64,000 bases of DNA from Actinomucor elegans (GCA_026027325.1 JAMSLZ010000005.1:1488001-1552000); one strand, 5' to 3'; counted from the stretch's first letter, positions 25,531 to 36,902 are shown. A program made the numbers and translations. Notes: generated from the sequence alone by a model not told the origin.

Positions 25531-26157
25531 ATGGAATCTAGTACAAATGAATGGAATTCGGCCTATTGGATTGATCATTTGGCAAAGATCACAAATCCCA
25601 AGTCCATAAAAATGTCCATTCCTGAGGAATCATTTCAGAATATTAAAAGCTCACCGTCCGTTACCAGCAGTTTGAAAACAGGCTTGCTTATCGATGTCAG
25701 CGATCCTAATTATTCTCCTCCTCCTTCAGTGACAAAGGAAGCGTCGCTAAAGTTTAGCCATCCTAATTCTTCTCCATCTTCTACGACAAAGGAAATCTCG
25801 CTAAAATTTAGCGATATCGAAACTTATGGTAACGAACCATCGAGTCCTGGTCAAGCCGATATACGCTTCTCGAAAATAATGGATAATCAACCGAAGGCAC
25901 TGGTCATAAAAGAGACTCAACAAATTTATTGTTCACTTACAGACCTTGTGCTCGGTATGGAGAGCCAAATTATCCGGGAAGCGTACAGTGCCATAGATGA
26001 TGAAATGCGAAGAAACGCGTATATTGCCGACAACGCTTCTATTGTCACTTTTGCATCTCTTGTGGAAGAGGTGAAACAGCAAAAGAAGACTACTTTAAAT
26101 GTCAATGCCTTTGAATTTAAGCCTTCGTCCTATTGCCAAGCCCCATCCAACATATAA
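25531..26157 (+). CDS. Small disordered protein with a C-terminal PAM2 motif
   Basis: 208 residues, single exon, starting MESSTNEWNSAYWIDHLAKI. Two tandem related segments (SPPPSVTKEASLKFSHPNSS and SPSSTTKEISLKFSD) form an internal duplication. A helical part (LVLGMESQIIREAYSAIDDE then MRRNAYIADN) follows. Near the C-terminus TLNVNAFEFKPSSY fits the PAM2 consensus LNxxAxEFxP, the short peptide that binds the MLLE domain of cytoplasmic poly(A)-binding protein. From that known role I infer an mRNA-translation or decay adaptor working with Pab1. I do not recognise the rest. The next gene starts 140 bp downstream on the same strand. Confidence 0.65.
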   Translation: MESSTNEWNSAYWIDHLAKITNPKSIKMSIPEESFQNIKSSPSVTSSLKTGLLIDVSDPNYSPPPSVTKEASLKFSHPNSSPSSTTKEISLKFSDIETYGNEPSSPGQADIRFSKIMDNQPKALVIKETQQIYCSLTDLVLGMESQIIREAYSAIDDEMRRNAYIADNASIVTFASLVEEVKQQKKTTLNVNAFEFKPSSYCQAPSNI

Positions 26158-26221
26158 TATACCTCAAAATAAAAAGTAAGCCAAGTGGTACAACTATCCA
26201 AAGGCTTTTATATACCGCTAT

Positions 26222-26262
26222 TGTGTGTGCATGTGGGTGTGGGTGTGTGTGTGTGTGTGTGC
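26222..26262. repeat. GT-rich microsatellite
   Basis: GTGTGTGCATGTGGGTGTGG followed by about nine GT units. It sits in the 140-bp gap between the PAM2-motif gene and the AGTRAP-like gene, i.e. in the latter's promoter. Confidence 0.85.
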
Positions 26263-26296
26263 ATTCTTTTTGTTTTAGTTTAATCTCTCAACACTA

Positions 26297-27028
26297 ATGG
26301 ACGCTGTACAAAATACCATTCAACAGGCAAACCTAGCTAGTCTTTTAGGCTTACATTTGGTAACCCATTTCCGTCTTTGAAAAAAAAAGTAAGTTTGTTA
26401 TTGATGAAGTCGCGTTTTAGGGTCTTTCACTCTTGGGTGCAGTTGCTTCCAATCCAACCTATAACATTCCCATCTTCTTTTTCGGTATTTGGGCATACAA
26501 CTACCGCGAGTCCAATTCACCTCTTAAAACAGTATGTTTGATCTCGATCTTATTTTATGCATTACTAATATCAAGCTCTCTACAAGTTCACTGGAATTCT
26601 CGCGTTCAGTATCTTATTGGATTTAATATGGCTCTATTTACATGGCGGCAACGCTCAAGAAGAAAGTGGATTTGGTTTCGCTAAATTGTAAGCTCTATTA
26701 TGAATTTGTCTAACAAAGATATTCTTGCTTAATTTTTTGTATAGCTTCAATGTGATCAGTTTGTTTATCAAGGTATAAAAAGAAAAGTAATCGATGGTTT
26801 ATATGCTGATCCTGTCATCTTATATATAGCCTCTTTCTGTATACTCTGGAGTCAGTAACCTCAAAGAGCGTGGAGATTCCTTAAACACCGGAAGTAAAGT
26901 GACAGTTTAGTATATATACAGCATGATGTTAATCTTGGTTTTATGCAGGTTGGTCAGATGCTCCAGGCGCTTTTCCATCAGGTGGATATCAAAATGTTAG
27001 GGATGGTGATAGTGCAGAGTTTGCATAG
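26297..27028 (+). CDS. AGTRAP-like small multi-pass membrane protein
   Basis: 148 residues from six exons: 26297-26359, 26421-26531, 26587-26687, 26745-26772, 26830-26893 and 26949-27028. Exon 4 is only 28 nt. Hydrophobic segments: LGLHLGLSLLGAVAS; YNIPIFFFGIWAYNYRES; TFTGILAFSILLDLIWLYLH; and FGFAKFFNVISLFIKPLSVY. The order NF.I...G.WA...R.S, then F...L..SI.LD, then F...M...SL..KPLS...Y matches my recollection of the animal type-1 angiotensin II receptor-associated protein family. The tail (SWSDAPGAFPSGGYQNVRDG) is hydrophilic. Animal AGTRAP binds a GPCR tail and acts in internalisation; the fungal role is unknown. The family call rests on pattern memory and needs a profile search. Confidence 0.7.
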
Positions 27029-29200
27029 AATGGAATTATCGCGAATAAAAACGAATGTATATCTATTGGTATATTGTTGAATGATGATGGCTTGTTAAAA
27101 ATGTTAACCCATGATATGATGGACGTTTATGCAAACCGGTCATGATGTGTAAACTGTGTTGTAGTTATTGATCATTTGACGAGAAGATATAAGTTAGGTT
27201 CAGGATCACTAATATACGAAACATTACAGTGTGCTATAGTTTTGGATTGTATACAGTAAGGTATAGAAAAGGTAAATGCATAATGCCGAAAAAAAAAACG
27301 AAGCTTTATTATTTTGTACCTATAATTTTGATCGCTGGGACATGTATTATATTATTTCGATTAACATAGTAAGAATATTTTGCTTATGATGCAAAATATC
27401 TTGCCATTGCAAAAAACAGTTATTTGGTTTAAGATTTGTTTTGGAAGCAATAGTATCAATGCTGTTAGGACTGTAGGCTATATTTAATGATTTTTCATCC
27501 GCCAAACATGCATATTCGTTTCATTTTGTCATTTACATGTATCGATTCTCACTATGGCTTAGGCTTAGCGTGCTTAAAAGTACATATAATCTTTCTTGGC
27601 TGTTCATTGATCTATAATTCAGTTTAATGTAATTTACTGTCAAACGCAATATATTCATCGTATTACGGCTAAATAAATATCCCAATAAATTCTACAACTT
27701 GTTTTGAATAATATAGACTATCTGTCGGATGCAACATGAACCCGGAGTACTGTCGATCTTTTAGTTTATACGGATGAATACTATATACACTGGAAAATCG
27801 AAAAAAGCTTTTTTTTTTTAAGAAAGATTGCCTATGGATAATAGTAGATATTGAATAATAAATGACACTTACTAACACTTTATTATAAGTTTAGGGAATA
27901 TCGTGGTAAAAGTGATAATTCTCTTTTTATATCTATCCGTCGGCTGGGTATAATTAAGCGCATCTTTAATCCGCATCTTTGAGTAACGCTATGATACCGA
28001 TCTTATAACCTACCTTTGTGTCATGATCATTTAACAACCGATAGTCGATCGATGGCTTAGTGAATAAGATGAGTTTTTGTGTGACAGAACACAATATCAT
28101 AGTTAAAGAGACTCTTTAAATTATAGTATGTAGTTATACTATAACATTTGACAGAAAAAAGCTAATGTATACTATATTATAGGATGAGATGCAGCAGTTA
28201 GTTTGGCCAGAAATGCACAGTATGGTTAAAAGCTAATCTGTATGTGCTGAGGAAATTTAAGGTGAAAGTAACAAAATTTCAGAAGCCCGTGTTAAAAGTG
28301 ACGTTTAAACACTGATGCCTTCTTGAAATCTACAGTAATGGCTCGAACATGCACAGACTTCGATCTCTAGATCTATATCCTTATTTGGTCTTCGGATATC
28401 CAAGCACCATTAAAATAGCAAGATTTTAATTGCATGTACATTTATATTTATTGGCTGAATATTTCATTCTTCCTAATGCACTTGAATAAGCAATATGATA
28501 GTTTTCACAATATAATATGCATATAATCCTGTTAATTATTGTACCAGTAATACAACAGTGCAGTATCAGCTAACCCTTTGGTATCATGCAATCATATGGT
28601 ATATAATATATATCTCAAGCTGTATAATAGAAAGTTCTTGGTCTTTCATTTAACTTTCTCATAACATTTCCCTTCGTTTCTTTTGGAATTGGTTGAAAAT
28701 ACCCATTTATTCTATTATATATATAAATATATATATTAAAGGTAGTACCCAATGAATGTATGGTAAGCTAGATGAAAAATAAAAGTAATGAACCTAAAGG
28801 ATGCAATAGACTAAGAAAAATATGCCTTTTTTGTAGGGAGAACCTCTTCAGCTTTATTTGTAAGACTTAAAGCTATCCGACTGAGGGTACAAGAAGACAA
28901 ACAGCCTTTAGATTGTTAACCAGTGTAATTAAATGATGGTGTTATTCTACCACAGAGATCCTTGAGTACATGACTGGCAGAGCATCCTTGAAAAGACATA
29001 CGAAAAAGCTTTGAGAGTTCACTATCAAAACCAAGATATGATATTTGGCGTCAAAGTCAACCAAAGGCTTTATGGAGAAAAAATGTTTGGTCAATGAATT
29101 CAAATGTATATACAATTAAGCAATTACATCTTGCTATCATTAAGAGAGCAATATAAGCGGATATCTGTGTCCTTGATCTTAAGGACAAATTTTTCTTTTT
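27029..29200. other. Intergenic, no gene seen
   Basis: 2.2 kb of AT-rich DNA. A weak piece related to the dispersed repeat (CTTCGATCTCTAGATCTATA) lies near 28358-28380. No coding potential was recognised. Confidence 0.55.
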
Positions 29201-29214
29201 AAAACATCAGCAAA

Positions 29215-31020
29215 ATTCAGATTTGACAACTTGTTGAACCAGACGTGACTCTAATAAAGCACTATTAAGATATTAATAACAGCAAATGTTTAGCTACGTG
29301 TTAGCACTAGCCTTTGTTGATACATAATTATGTGTATATGTAGGTGGTGACTTTGTTTTATTAAAAAATAACTGATAAGTTGGTTTATTTCGGGTTACTT
29401 GAAGCAGTAAGTTTTATAAATATGAGGAAAAACTATTTGGTTTTGCATACATTGGTAATATTTAAAAATGAGGTAGCCAATTTACATTGCTTGGATACTT
29501 TTGTTCAGTTGAGATGTTCACGCAAGAACAAACTACCAATGCAATAAATAAGCCTCCTGTTATCATTGTTCGAGAATAAACAAGTATATCGAAATGATAA
29601 TCTTCTAATGGGAAGTTGTCATTCAAAAGATCTTCAAAATAGTCCCCGAATATAGTGACAAAAATCCAAGCTACACTTAATGACAATAGCAACATGTCAT
29701 ATTTGTTGATGTAAATCAGTAATACGATCATTAAGCATATAGGTATCAACAAAAGAAGGTGTAACAGCCTACGTCCCCAATTACGGTAATATCGAAAATG
29801 CTGATAGATACGGAGGCGCAATTTCGGATACGATAATCCACTGGAGATTCTTTGATATTTTTTCAATTTTTTTCTAGGTATACATACAACAGGTTTGCAA
29901 TGATAAGTTGAATCAAATGATACTTCTATCACAACACAGAGCAGCATATAACTTGTATACATGGATAAAATATCCATTGTGTGTACTGTATCGATATTTT
30001 GTAAGCGTATGCATGACAGTATTATTGCTGAAATACACTGCACCGCACCAAACAAGCACCCCGAAACACTTTTTATAGAATACATTCCGTCAAAAGTAGG
30101 ATCACTAATGTAGCTTTTATCTGGTGGGGCATATATATCAAATCTTGCATCCATAATTTTTTCCGGCCAGTACTTTGGAAGCCACACCTTTGGTAGTTGA
30201 GTAACATTTACGCGTTCTACACTATATTTGTAATTACGGAATTTTACTGAGTCGTTGTCATCCTCATCTCCTTGAGTGGTTTTAAGATACTCGCCTGAAT
30301 TATCTTGATCAAATTCTTCTTGGGAGTCGTAGCCGATGTAGAGTCTTGCACTAGACAATAGACGAATATATTTAAATGGAATACCCTTACAAATGCCCTT
30401 GATCAAATTGACTAGAGCATCAAATGCATATTTGACCATCAGATTAGGACGGCATATCAGTCCAATAAGAGATTGAAAATAGGCTCGTGAAGTGGGAGCA
30501 GCTATACCCTTTTCTTTTAGCGCTTTATCCATGCCGAATAATGATGAGTTCTTGACATAAAAAGATACACCAAGTAGCATAAAAGTAATAATGTTAGAGG
30601 TGATTGTAGTTAACAATGTAATGACATTTCTTTCATATAACACATCCATGTTGTACGTGTGATTAAAAGAAAAAGAAGGAATTAGCATCAAATGTTATTT
30701 ATACGCATTCGAATTAAATAATGAGCCACACAGGGCTAGCGTTGATTATATATATGCGCATAAAATTGTGTTTCAAGTACATTTATAAAAGTAAAGGCAT
30801 AATATCTATTCAAAAAACAAGAACAAACGTATGTGTAATATATGCAGAGTAAAAATCCTAGTAATACTTATTTTTAAAATATCTTATGGTAGCATGAAAG
30901 ATAAAGAGTCATTTATTAAGTATAATAAACTAAACATGCTTTTGTGGATCTGTTCTTTCAGGAGAAAGCAGGAATCAGGATGCCTGCATTGACAGTACTG
31001 TCAGGATCAGAAAAAATATA
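29215..31020 (-). repeat. Intact copy of the duplicated membrane-protein segment
   Basis: DNA matched by the relic at 480-1780 and, in its 3' flank, by 11420-11570. Similarity extends from the 3' flank through the gene to about 330 bp upstream of its start. Confidence 0.7.
29462..30691 (-). CDS. Multi-pass membrane protein, lineage-specific, unrecognised
   Basis: 409 residues in one uninterrupted frame; starts MMLIPSFSFNHTYNMDVLYE, and a second Met begins MDVLYERN. Predicted hydrophobic segments: ITSNIITFMLLGVSFYV; GCLFGAVQCISAIILSCI; MYTSYMLLCVVIEVSF; LLHLLLLIPICLMIVLLIYI with MLLLSLSVAWIFVTIFGDYF; and MITGGLFIALVVCSCVNI. A long hydrophilic segment with acidic runs (DEDDNDS) lies between the first two. 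No domain recognised. A broken paralogue lies at 480-1780 and a solo flank at 11420-11570, so the family expands by local DNA duplication. It may be a receptor- or channel-like protein, but there is no evidence for either. Confidence 0.65.
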   Translation of the reverse strand: MMLIPSFSFNHTYNMDVLYERNVITLLTTITSNIITFMLLGVSFYVKNSSLFGMDKALKEKGIAAPTSRAYFQSLIGLICRPNLMVKYAFDALVNLIKGICKGIPFKYIRLLSSARLYIGYDSQEEFDQDNSGEYLKTTQGDEDDNDSVKFRNYKYSVERVNVTQLPKVWLPKYWPEKIMDARFDIYAPPDKSYISDPTFDGMYSIKSVSGCLFGAVQCISAIILSCIRLQNIDTVHTMDILSMYTSYMLLCVVIEVSFDSTYHCKPVVCIPRKKLKKYQRISSGLSYPKLRLRIYQHFRYYRNWGRRLLHLLLLIPICLMIVLLIYINKYDMLLLSLSVAWIFVTIFGDYFEDLLNDNFPLEDYHFDILVYSRTMITGGLFIALVVCSCVNISTEQKYPSNVNWLPHF

Positions 31021-31591
31021 TGTTTGATAAAAATACATAATATTATATCAGTTTTTGCCTTCTCGATTCATTATGTAGCCTTTACATTCTACAAATAGAC
31101 CTTGCATAAAAAAAAGCCCTATGTTCTTATACAGCCAGTATCCTATTTATGTAATGTTTTCATCATTAAATCTGCTTTGTCCTATTTTCTCCAATAGTAT
31201 TATATGTAGCAAAGTTTGTCTATTATGCATTATAGCACGAATACATACTATGAAATTCATATAAAAAAGAAGAAGAAAAAAGTAAAAAAAAAGTGAAAAA
31301 AAAGGAAAAGAAAACACCCCTTTTACCTCTATATTCTTGCATGTCATACCTAAAATAAGGGCATCAAGTTATTAAGTGATTTAAACAAGTAGTAGTGTTA
31401 TTCATAGGCAGAAGCGAAGGTACTACGCTTAATTATATCAAGCAAGCTGACGGATATAGAAAAGGGATCTATACTTTACTATGAAGTTTTCCTCATCTTT
31501 AATTAAAAGGGTTAAGCAAAGTCTCATTTCTATTAGTCTTGTCTTAATAAACTTATCCATCGTATAGCATTATGTGTCTCTTACAAAAATC
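31021..31591. other. Intergenic, no gene seen
   Basis: AT-rich with A runs near 31262-31310. Nothing recognised before the inverted-repeat arm. Confidence 0.55.
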
Positions 31592-32027
31592 TCGATTTTT
31601 TTTTTTTTTTTGGAACATATATATAATAAATTTGACAAGTTAATTGCAAAGTCAATTAAACTCTTGTATTTTGCCATCGTAGCCATGCAATCAGACAGGT
31701 GAATTTCGCAAATCGTTGGAATCGAAAATCCAATCAAGTTGGGGATCTTTTAGCTTCCTCCAGCAAATTGCAAGGTTTTTCCACTTGGTTATGTCGACAT
31801 GGTGACAAAGTGCAAGAGCTTAACTGACTCTACAACTAGATCGCTAGGGCTTAATTCGACAGAATCCTTAGAGTTTCAAAAGATAGATAAACTTGATTTG
31901 TTGATAAAGTTTCAGTTTCTGAGCACCAAAAAAAACCTTTATAGTAGTTTCAGAAATTAGCCCACAGCACTCCATGGCGTGTGCAATCTCGGCCGATCTC
32001 GGTCAAATGTCGCATCAGATTAGTAGT
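31592..32027 (+). repeat. Left arm of a ~440-bp inverted repeat (MITE-like element)
   Basis: The reverse complement is nearly identical to 36903-37362. Shared landmarks: TCGCAAATTCACCTG-type segment near 31705, GTCGACATGGTGACAAAGTG, CTAGATCGCTAGGGCTTAAT, CACTCCATGGCGTGTGCAAT, GGCCGATCTCGGTCAAATGT. Within the arm, ATGGTGACAAAGTGCAAGAG and (inverted) ATGGCAAAATACAAGAGTTT are related, so the element is itself an imperfect palindrome. No open frame of note. Confidence 0.85.
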
Positions 32028-32040
32028 CTATGCCAAGAAT
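31983..32040 (+). repeat. Dispersed TGTCGCAT repeat copy at the inner edge of the left arm
   Basis: GCAATCTCGGCCGATCTCGG, TCAAATGTCGCATCAGATTA and GTAGTCTATGCCAAGAATGA. This is the best-preserved plus-strand copy of the family. Confidence 0.75.
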
Positions 32041-32349
32041 GAACTATTGTGTTTAGGAAAACTTAGGATCTACTTTAAAGTTTTTGATCAGCCAAATAAT
32101 CTATAACATTTGTTAATTCACAATCCTTCATTAACGAAATAAAGTTTGAAAATATAATTTTCACAGAAACAAGTATCACTGAATCGAAAGCTGCTTATAC
32201 ATATGTAGTATGTTAGTGAATAGATTGTGTTTTTAGCAATAGCTCAGTATTATATATTTCCTCTATTATACCTTTATATGAACCGAGGTCAACTTTATAA
32301 TATTAAATTAAAACCAACAGGGACTATTGACCTTTTCCCTTTAACAGTA

Positions 32350-32703
32350 TTTTAATTCTGATACCCTCTGCTGCTGCTTACCAAAAAGACATAGTAAGCT
32401 ATCACATGGAATACCACAGTAATGGCAAGCCCAATACTAAATAAAATACGGATAACGCCATATGTATCTACCGGTATAGCTTAACTATACGTCATGCATA
32501 ATGAGATATTACCATTTGATTGGGCCCCAACAGTATTGCTATCCACGGGATTGCCACATGGAAGATATGTATTACAATTCCAAAAAGCTTACTTTGTCGA
32601 GCTATACAAGAAAATAACGTGGTTCCTGTTAGATTTGATGAAACAAGCACAAAAATAGCAGTAGTTCTGTACCTGAATTGTAACATACAGGAAGTAATAC
32701 GGC
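32350..32703 (-). pseudogene. Possible small multi-exon membrane protein gene or relic
   Basis: On the minus strand, splicing at GTAAGC (about 32593) and at GTAATA (about 32511) joins FVLVSSNLTGTTLFSCIARQ with TILLGPQSND and TYGVIRILFSIGLAITVVFH followed by VIAYYVFLVSSSRGYQN, then stop. The frame is kept across both junctions and the pieces are hydrophobic. No start exon was found upstream, so the gene may be 5'-truncated. A more decayed relative lies at 38440-38865. Family not recognised. Confidence 0.3.
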
Positions 32704-33171
32704 TTTAAGCTGGTAAATCAATAACTTTTAATAGAAGCATGAAAATTGAATGATATAGTTGAGAACTATACTCGCTTTTAGGCTATGAAGCTGCTAGTCA
32801 AATTAGTACAGAAAGGGTCTCTTACATATATTTGCATCAAGTGTCTCACAATACAGCTTAAAGATTAAATACTTGTTGTATTATAGCAAACAATCAATAT
32901 AGCCTCTTCTCGAAATAACAATCAAACAGGACACCCGAAACTCGCATATATGCAAAGTGTATAAATACATAATCTCCTACAAAGCTCCTATATCATTCCA
33001 ATAGTTATAAATAACAAGATAGGGGAATAGTACATATAATAGCCGCCAAAAAGAGACACGTCGATCTTTTAGTTATTAATAACGAAGCAGAAACAAAGGA
33101 GCTGTACCGTATAAATAGGCCAAAGGTTTCTCTGTTTTTTTTTCTTTCTTATAACTCATTTCTTTATTCCT
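32704..33171. other. Intergenic
   Basis: AT-rich spacer; possible lost 5' exons of the preceding minus-strand relic and the promoter of the 33172 gene. Nothing firm. Confidence 0.5.
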
Positions 33172-33573
33172 ATGGTGATCCCTAATAGCTCTTGTATTGT
33201 ACAACCTTCTAGAAAAAGAAAGAGACCAAGTGAACACCATGTTCGCTTCTGCACACAACCTCAAAGCGTCATTTACACTTGGTCTCAATCAGATTACGAC
33301 AGAAGTGGTTTTTATATTCCTGAAACAAATCCACAGCAGCAGCTTATTTTCACCCTATCCATCAATTTTGTCCATAAGGAAACCCAAAATAAGCCTAAGT
33401 TCAATAGCAAAAGGCCCAAGCTATCCATAGACACAACCAACTTGCAAGGCCCTCTTTATTTCACAAAGATGACTACCAATCATCAAAAACAAATGCAAGC
33501 AGAAGAAGACAAAGAAGAAGTTGACCATTTGACAAGAGAGAATACAAGAAGAAATAGTCTTGTCTTGTGTTGA
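33172..33573 (+). CDS. Small basic protein with an RVxF-like and DYDRSG motif
   Basis: 133 residues, single exon, starting MVIPNSSCIVQPSRKRKRPS. It has a basic cluster (SRKRKRPS, nuclear-signal-like) followed by EHHVRFCTQPQSVIYTWSQS and DYDRSGFYIP. HVRF fits the RVxF peptide used by protein phosphatase 1 regulators; a (Y/T)xS..(E/D)YDRS segment after a VxF motif recurs in fungal proteins as I recall. The C-terminus is charged and low-complexity. I infer a possible PP1-docking regulator. Otherwise unrecognised. It lies between the inverted arms with the Glu-tRNA synthetase gene, convergent with it. Confidence 0.5.
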   Translation: MVIPNSSCIVQPSRKRKRPSEHHVRFCTQPQSVIYTWSQSDYDRSGFYIPETNPQQQLIFTLSINFVHKETQNKPKFNSKRPKLSIDTTNLQGPLYFTKMTTNHQKQMQAEEDKEEVDHLTRENTRRNSLVLC

Positions 33574-34108
33574 TTGCAATGCAGTTCATCTTGTGTACAT
33601 ATTTATCGCTACTTTATAATATACTATCTACCTATATATACATATATATATATATCTACATATACATATCACATCTCCTATCCTATTTCTATAACTTGTG
33701 GGCTAATTCTTAATAAAGACTATGATATAATAGTAGTGTTATTAGTCAAACTCTTATATATATCCAAACGACAATAGTATCTTGATCCCTGGCCTTATTT
33801 TTTTTTTCCCTTCAACTGTTTTAATTTAACCTATTATTCCACTGCTGTGATTGTTTGATGATGTGCCATATATAATAGATTAGCAAACGTTTTTAATCTG
33901 CACATAAATGAAGGTTATATCTCATGGACTTAGTATATCTTAAGATTAAGGTCTCCTAATACGAGAGATTACACTTTAGTCCTTAACTTAAATCATGTAA
34001 GTCTGTTTGTAACAAAAAAAATATAACCTTTCTAGTCTATTCGACAGTTTTATTTGTATAATGATATAACAAAAAGACCTTTGGTATTTTTCTAATATGA
34101 AACATAAT
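33574..34108. other. Spacer between convergent genes
   Basis: 3' flanks of the small RVxF-like gene and GUS1. AT-rich, with a (TA)n tract near 33637-33665. No gene. Confidence 0.6.
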
Positions 34109-36468
34109 CTATTTCTTGACAGGATCAGCCTTGGAAGCCATGTTGGCAGCCTTACCATCAGGGATACGGATGAAGTGAGCAGGCTCAGTAGCAGTAGCGA
34201 GAGCATCGAGGATAAAGTAACCCTTACGCTCAAATTGAATAATATCACCCTTCTTCAAGTTCTTGGTGTTACCATCAGCAATAGCAGGATATTTGAATTC
34301 ACTTTCGGGTGTAACGAGGTCCTTGACCTCATCACCTTCTTCAACCTTCTTCTTGGTGATCAAATAATCATAATCAAGCAAGAGAATCTCAGTAGCATCG
34401 CTATCATCGGTCAACCAAGTCAACTTCTTCTTAGTCTTTTTGAAATCACCAGCAAGATGAAGCTCCAAATCAATGCTAGTCACCTCACCTTGAGCATCCT
34501 TTACAATCTTGCGAACAAAGACATTTCCCCAATCCATCAAAGTCACTTCCTCACCCTCCTCAAGTGATTTGGCATCCTCTTGATCCAAATAGATCTTGGG
34601 ACCATAATGAGTCTTCTTGTTACCAAGTTCAGCATTCTTCTTGTGAACAGGGACTTCCTTGACTTCGGCAGCAGCGCCTTGGACGTTACAGACAACAGCG
34701 CCTTCCTTGAGGACAGCGCAGTATCTAGGGGCAATAGGATCAATGACCTTTCTGTTCAAGGCCCAAAGCTTATCCCATTCTAAAAGCAAAGTGTTTTGAG
34801 AAGCACCTTGCATCAAGATGTATTGCTTCAAAGCTTCAATAGTCATACCACGACGACGGATACCACGGACAGTAGGGAAACGAGGGTCATCCCAACCACT
34901 GACATGTCCTTGATCAACAAACCATTGGAGCTTTCTCTTGGAAAGAAGAGTATAGACAAAGTTCATTCTACTGAAATCCCAGATGGTAACCTTGCGAAGA
35001 CCAAGAGATTTAAGCATCCAATCGTATTGAACGTTACGATCACGATATTCATTTGTTCTTAAAGCATGGGAAACACCTTCAATGGAATCGACAATAGGAC
35101 AGGCAAAATCGTAGGTGGGATAGACCTTCCATTTGTCACCAGTGTAATGGTGAGGAGTCAAGTTACAACGATAGATGACAGGATCACGCATGGTACCGTT
35201 AGGACTGGCATAGTCAATCTTAGCACGCAAACAGTTCTTTAAACCTTCCTCAGAGCCCTTGGCCATTTCAGCAAAGCGGCGCAAGTTTTCCTCGACAGAG
35301 TTATCGCGACATTTGGAAGGCACACGGGCAGTACGTTGCTCACGCATAGTGGCTTGATCAGTATCATCACAGAAAGCATTACCGTCCTTAATCATCTTGA
35401 GAGCATATTCGTACATTTGACCAAAGTAATCAGAAGTATGAGACACGATGTTGGATGGCACACCGATCAAAGCAAGATCTTCCTTGATGGATTCCTCAAA
35501 TTCAGTCTTTTCTTTACTAGGATTGGTATCATCGAAACGGATAATCAACTTGCCCTTATAGGTATCAGCAAAGTATTGGTTCATAAGAGCAGCCTTAGCG
35601 TGACCAATGTGAAGATAACCAGAAGGTTCAGGAGGGAAACGAGTACAGACCTTACCCATCTCTGCCTCAGTCAAACCAATTTCAAATTTACCTTGATCAG
35701 CAGCTTTAGGACCCTATCATCATCATTAATCCACTGAATGATCCCAATCTATCGTTTGTTACCTTAGAAGCCTTGTCTTGCTTTTGAACAGCAGTCAAAG
35801 CATATTCAGCAGCATCGAGAGAAGCAATATATTCGTACCAACGGACAAGGTAAGTACCGAGGTTTTCAGGCTTGGTCTTGACAATACGAGCAAAGACAGG
35901 TGAAGCCTTCAAAGTACCCCAGATTACAAAATCGGCAATGGTGACTTGATATCCAACAATGTAAGAACGAAGTGTCAAATACTTGTTCAACTCTTTATAA
36001 GTAGCATCCAGAGTTTTAAAGTCGGAGGTAGCTAATTTGCTTTCAGCGAAATCCAACCATTGATCAATTAAAGTAGAGCTAATAGGATCTTCGGGGTTAT
36101 AAAGACCGGCTGCAGGGTTGAGTCTAGCTAAAAGTCTAACGATAGCGTTGGTGGTTTCGTAAGTTTCACTATAGTTGTCGGGAAAGCATTTAGTTAATAA
36201 ACAGTTATTACGCAAGAAGAAAAGACTATTTTACCCGTTGTAAGTAACAGAGGCGGCAGGCTTGGAAGAACCTTCGAGGTTTTTGGCGTCACGAAGTTCA
36301 ATTTCGACAGATCCTTTCTTGACAGCGTTCACTTGAGCAGCAACAGCGAGGACGCCTATCAAAAATAGTTGTTGTTTTAGAGAAAGTGTGGCATTTCGAT
36401 TCTATTAGTAACATACCATAACTGAAAGGTGAAGCCTTAGAAGCAACAACAAGCTTGAGAGCACTCAT
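34109..36468 (-). CDS. GUS1: Glutamyl-tRNA synthetase, cytosolic
   Basis: 727 residues from four exons: 36417-36468, 36235-36355, 35763-36168 and 34109-35713. It charges tRNA-Glu for cytosolic translation. Residues 1-190 are a GST-like appendix (TYETTNAIVRLLARLNPAAG, then YIVGYQVTIADFVIWGTL) that in yeast binds Arc1. The class I catalytic core starts TRFPPEPSGYLHIGHAKAAL (HIGH motif) and continues KLIIRFDDTNPSKE, YPTYDFACPIVDSIEGVSHA, LRTNEYRDRN and FSRMNFVYTLLSKRKLQWFV, where LLSKRKL is the KMSKS equivalent of eukaryotic GluRS. The beta-barrel anticodon domain ends the protein. Eukaryotic GlnRS is related, but the VLSKRKL-type loop plus GST-like N-terminus favour GluRS. The gene lies wholly between near-identical inverted repeats (31592-32027 and 36903-37362). 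Confidence 0.95.
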
Positions 36469-36902
36469 TATCGTAAAAAAAAAAAAAATAACTTAAAGGT
36501 TAAGGAACCACTTCAAAGGACAGGTCCAAGTTTTATAAAAAAAAAAAAAAAAGTTTAACAGTGACTTGTTTTGACTCACTTTTCATACTGCGCATACAGT
36601 AAAATTGGCAACAGGAACTCGCTCAGGCCCTGACGATCGGATGTTTCCTTTCAAAGCTAGTACAGTACTCGTAATGCGTCTTTTTAATTATAAATGACTC
36701 ATGAAGCAAGTGCAATATACACTTATTTGATACAAGAATCGGATACAAGAATAGATATGCTTTAAACAAAAGAAAAATATCAATCGAAATGGCTTTTTTT
36801 TATGCATGCATACACAAATTACTGGTAATGTTTATATGACATGTGTTAAATTAGAGTTAAATTGTTCTTTAGAGAAATGAAGGGATTGTTTTTGAACATG
36901 AA
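36469..36902. other. GUS1 promoter region
   Basis: Starts with two A-runs (36475-36488 and 36538-36552 approximately), then AT-rich spacer up to the right inverted arm. No gene. Confidence 0.6.
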
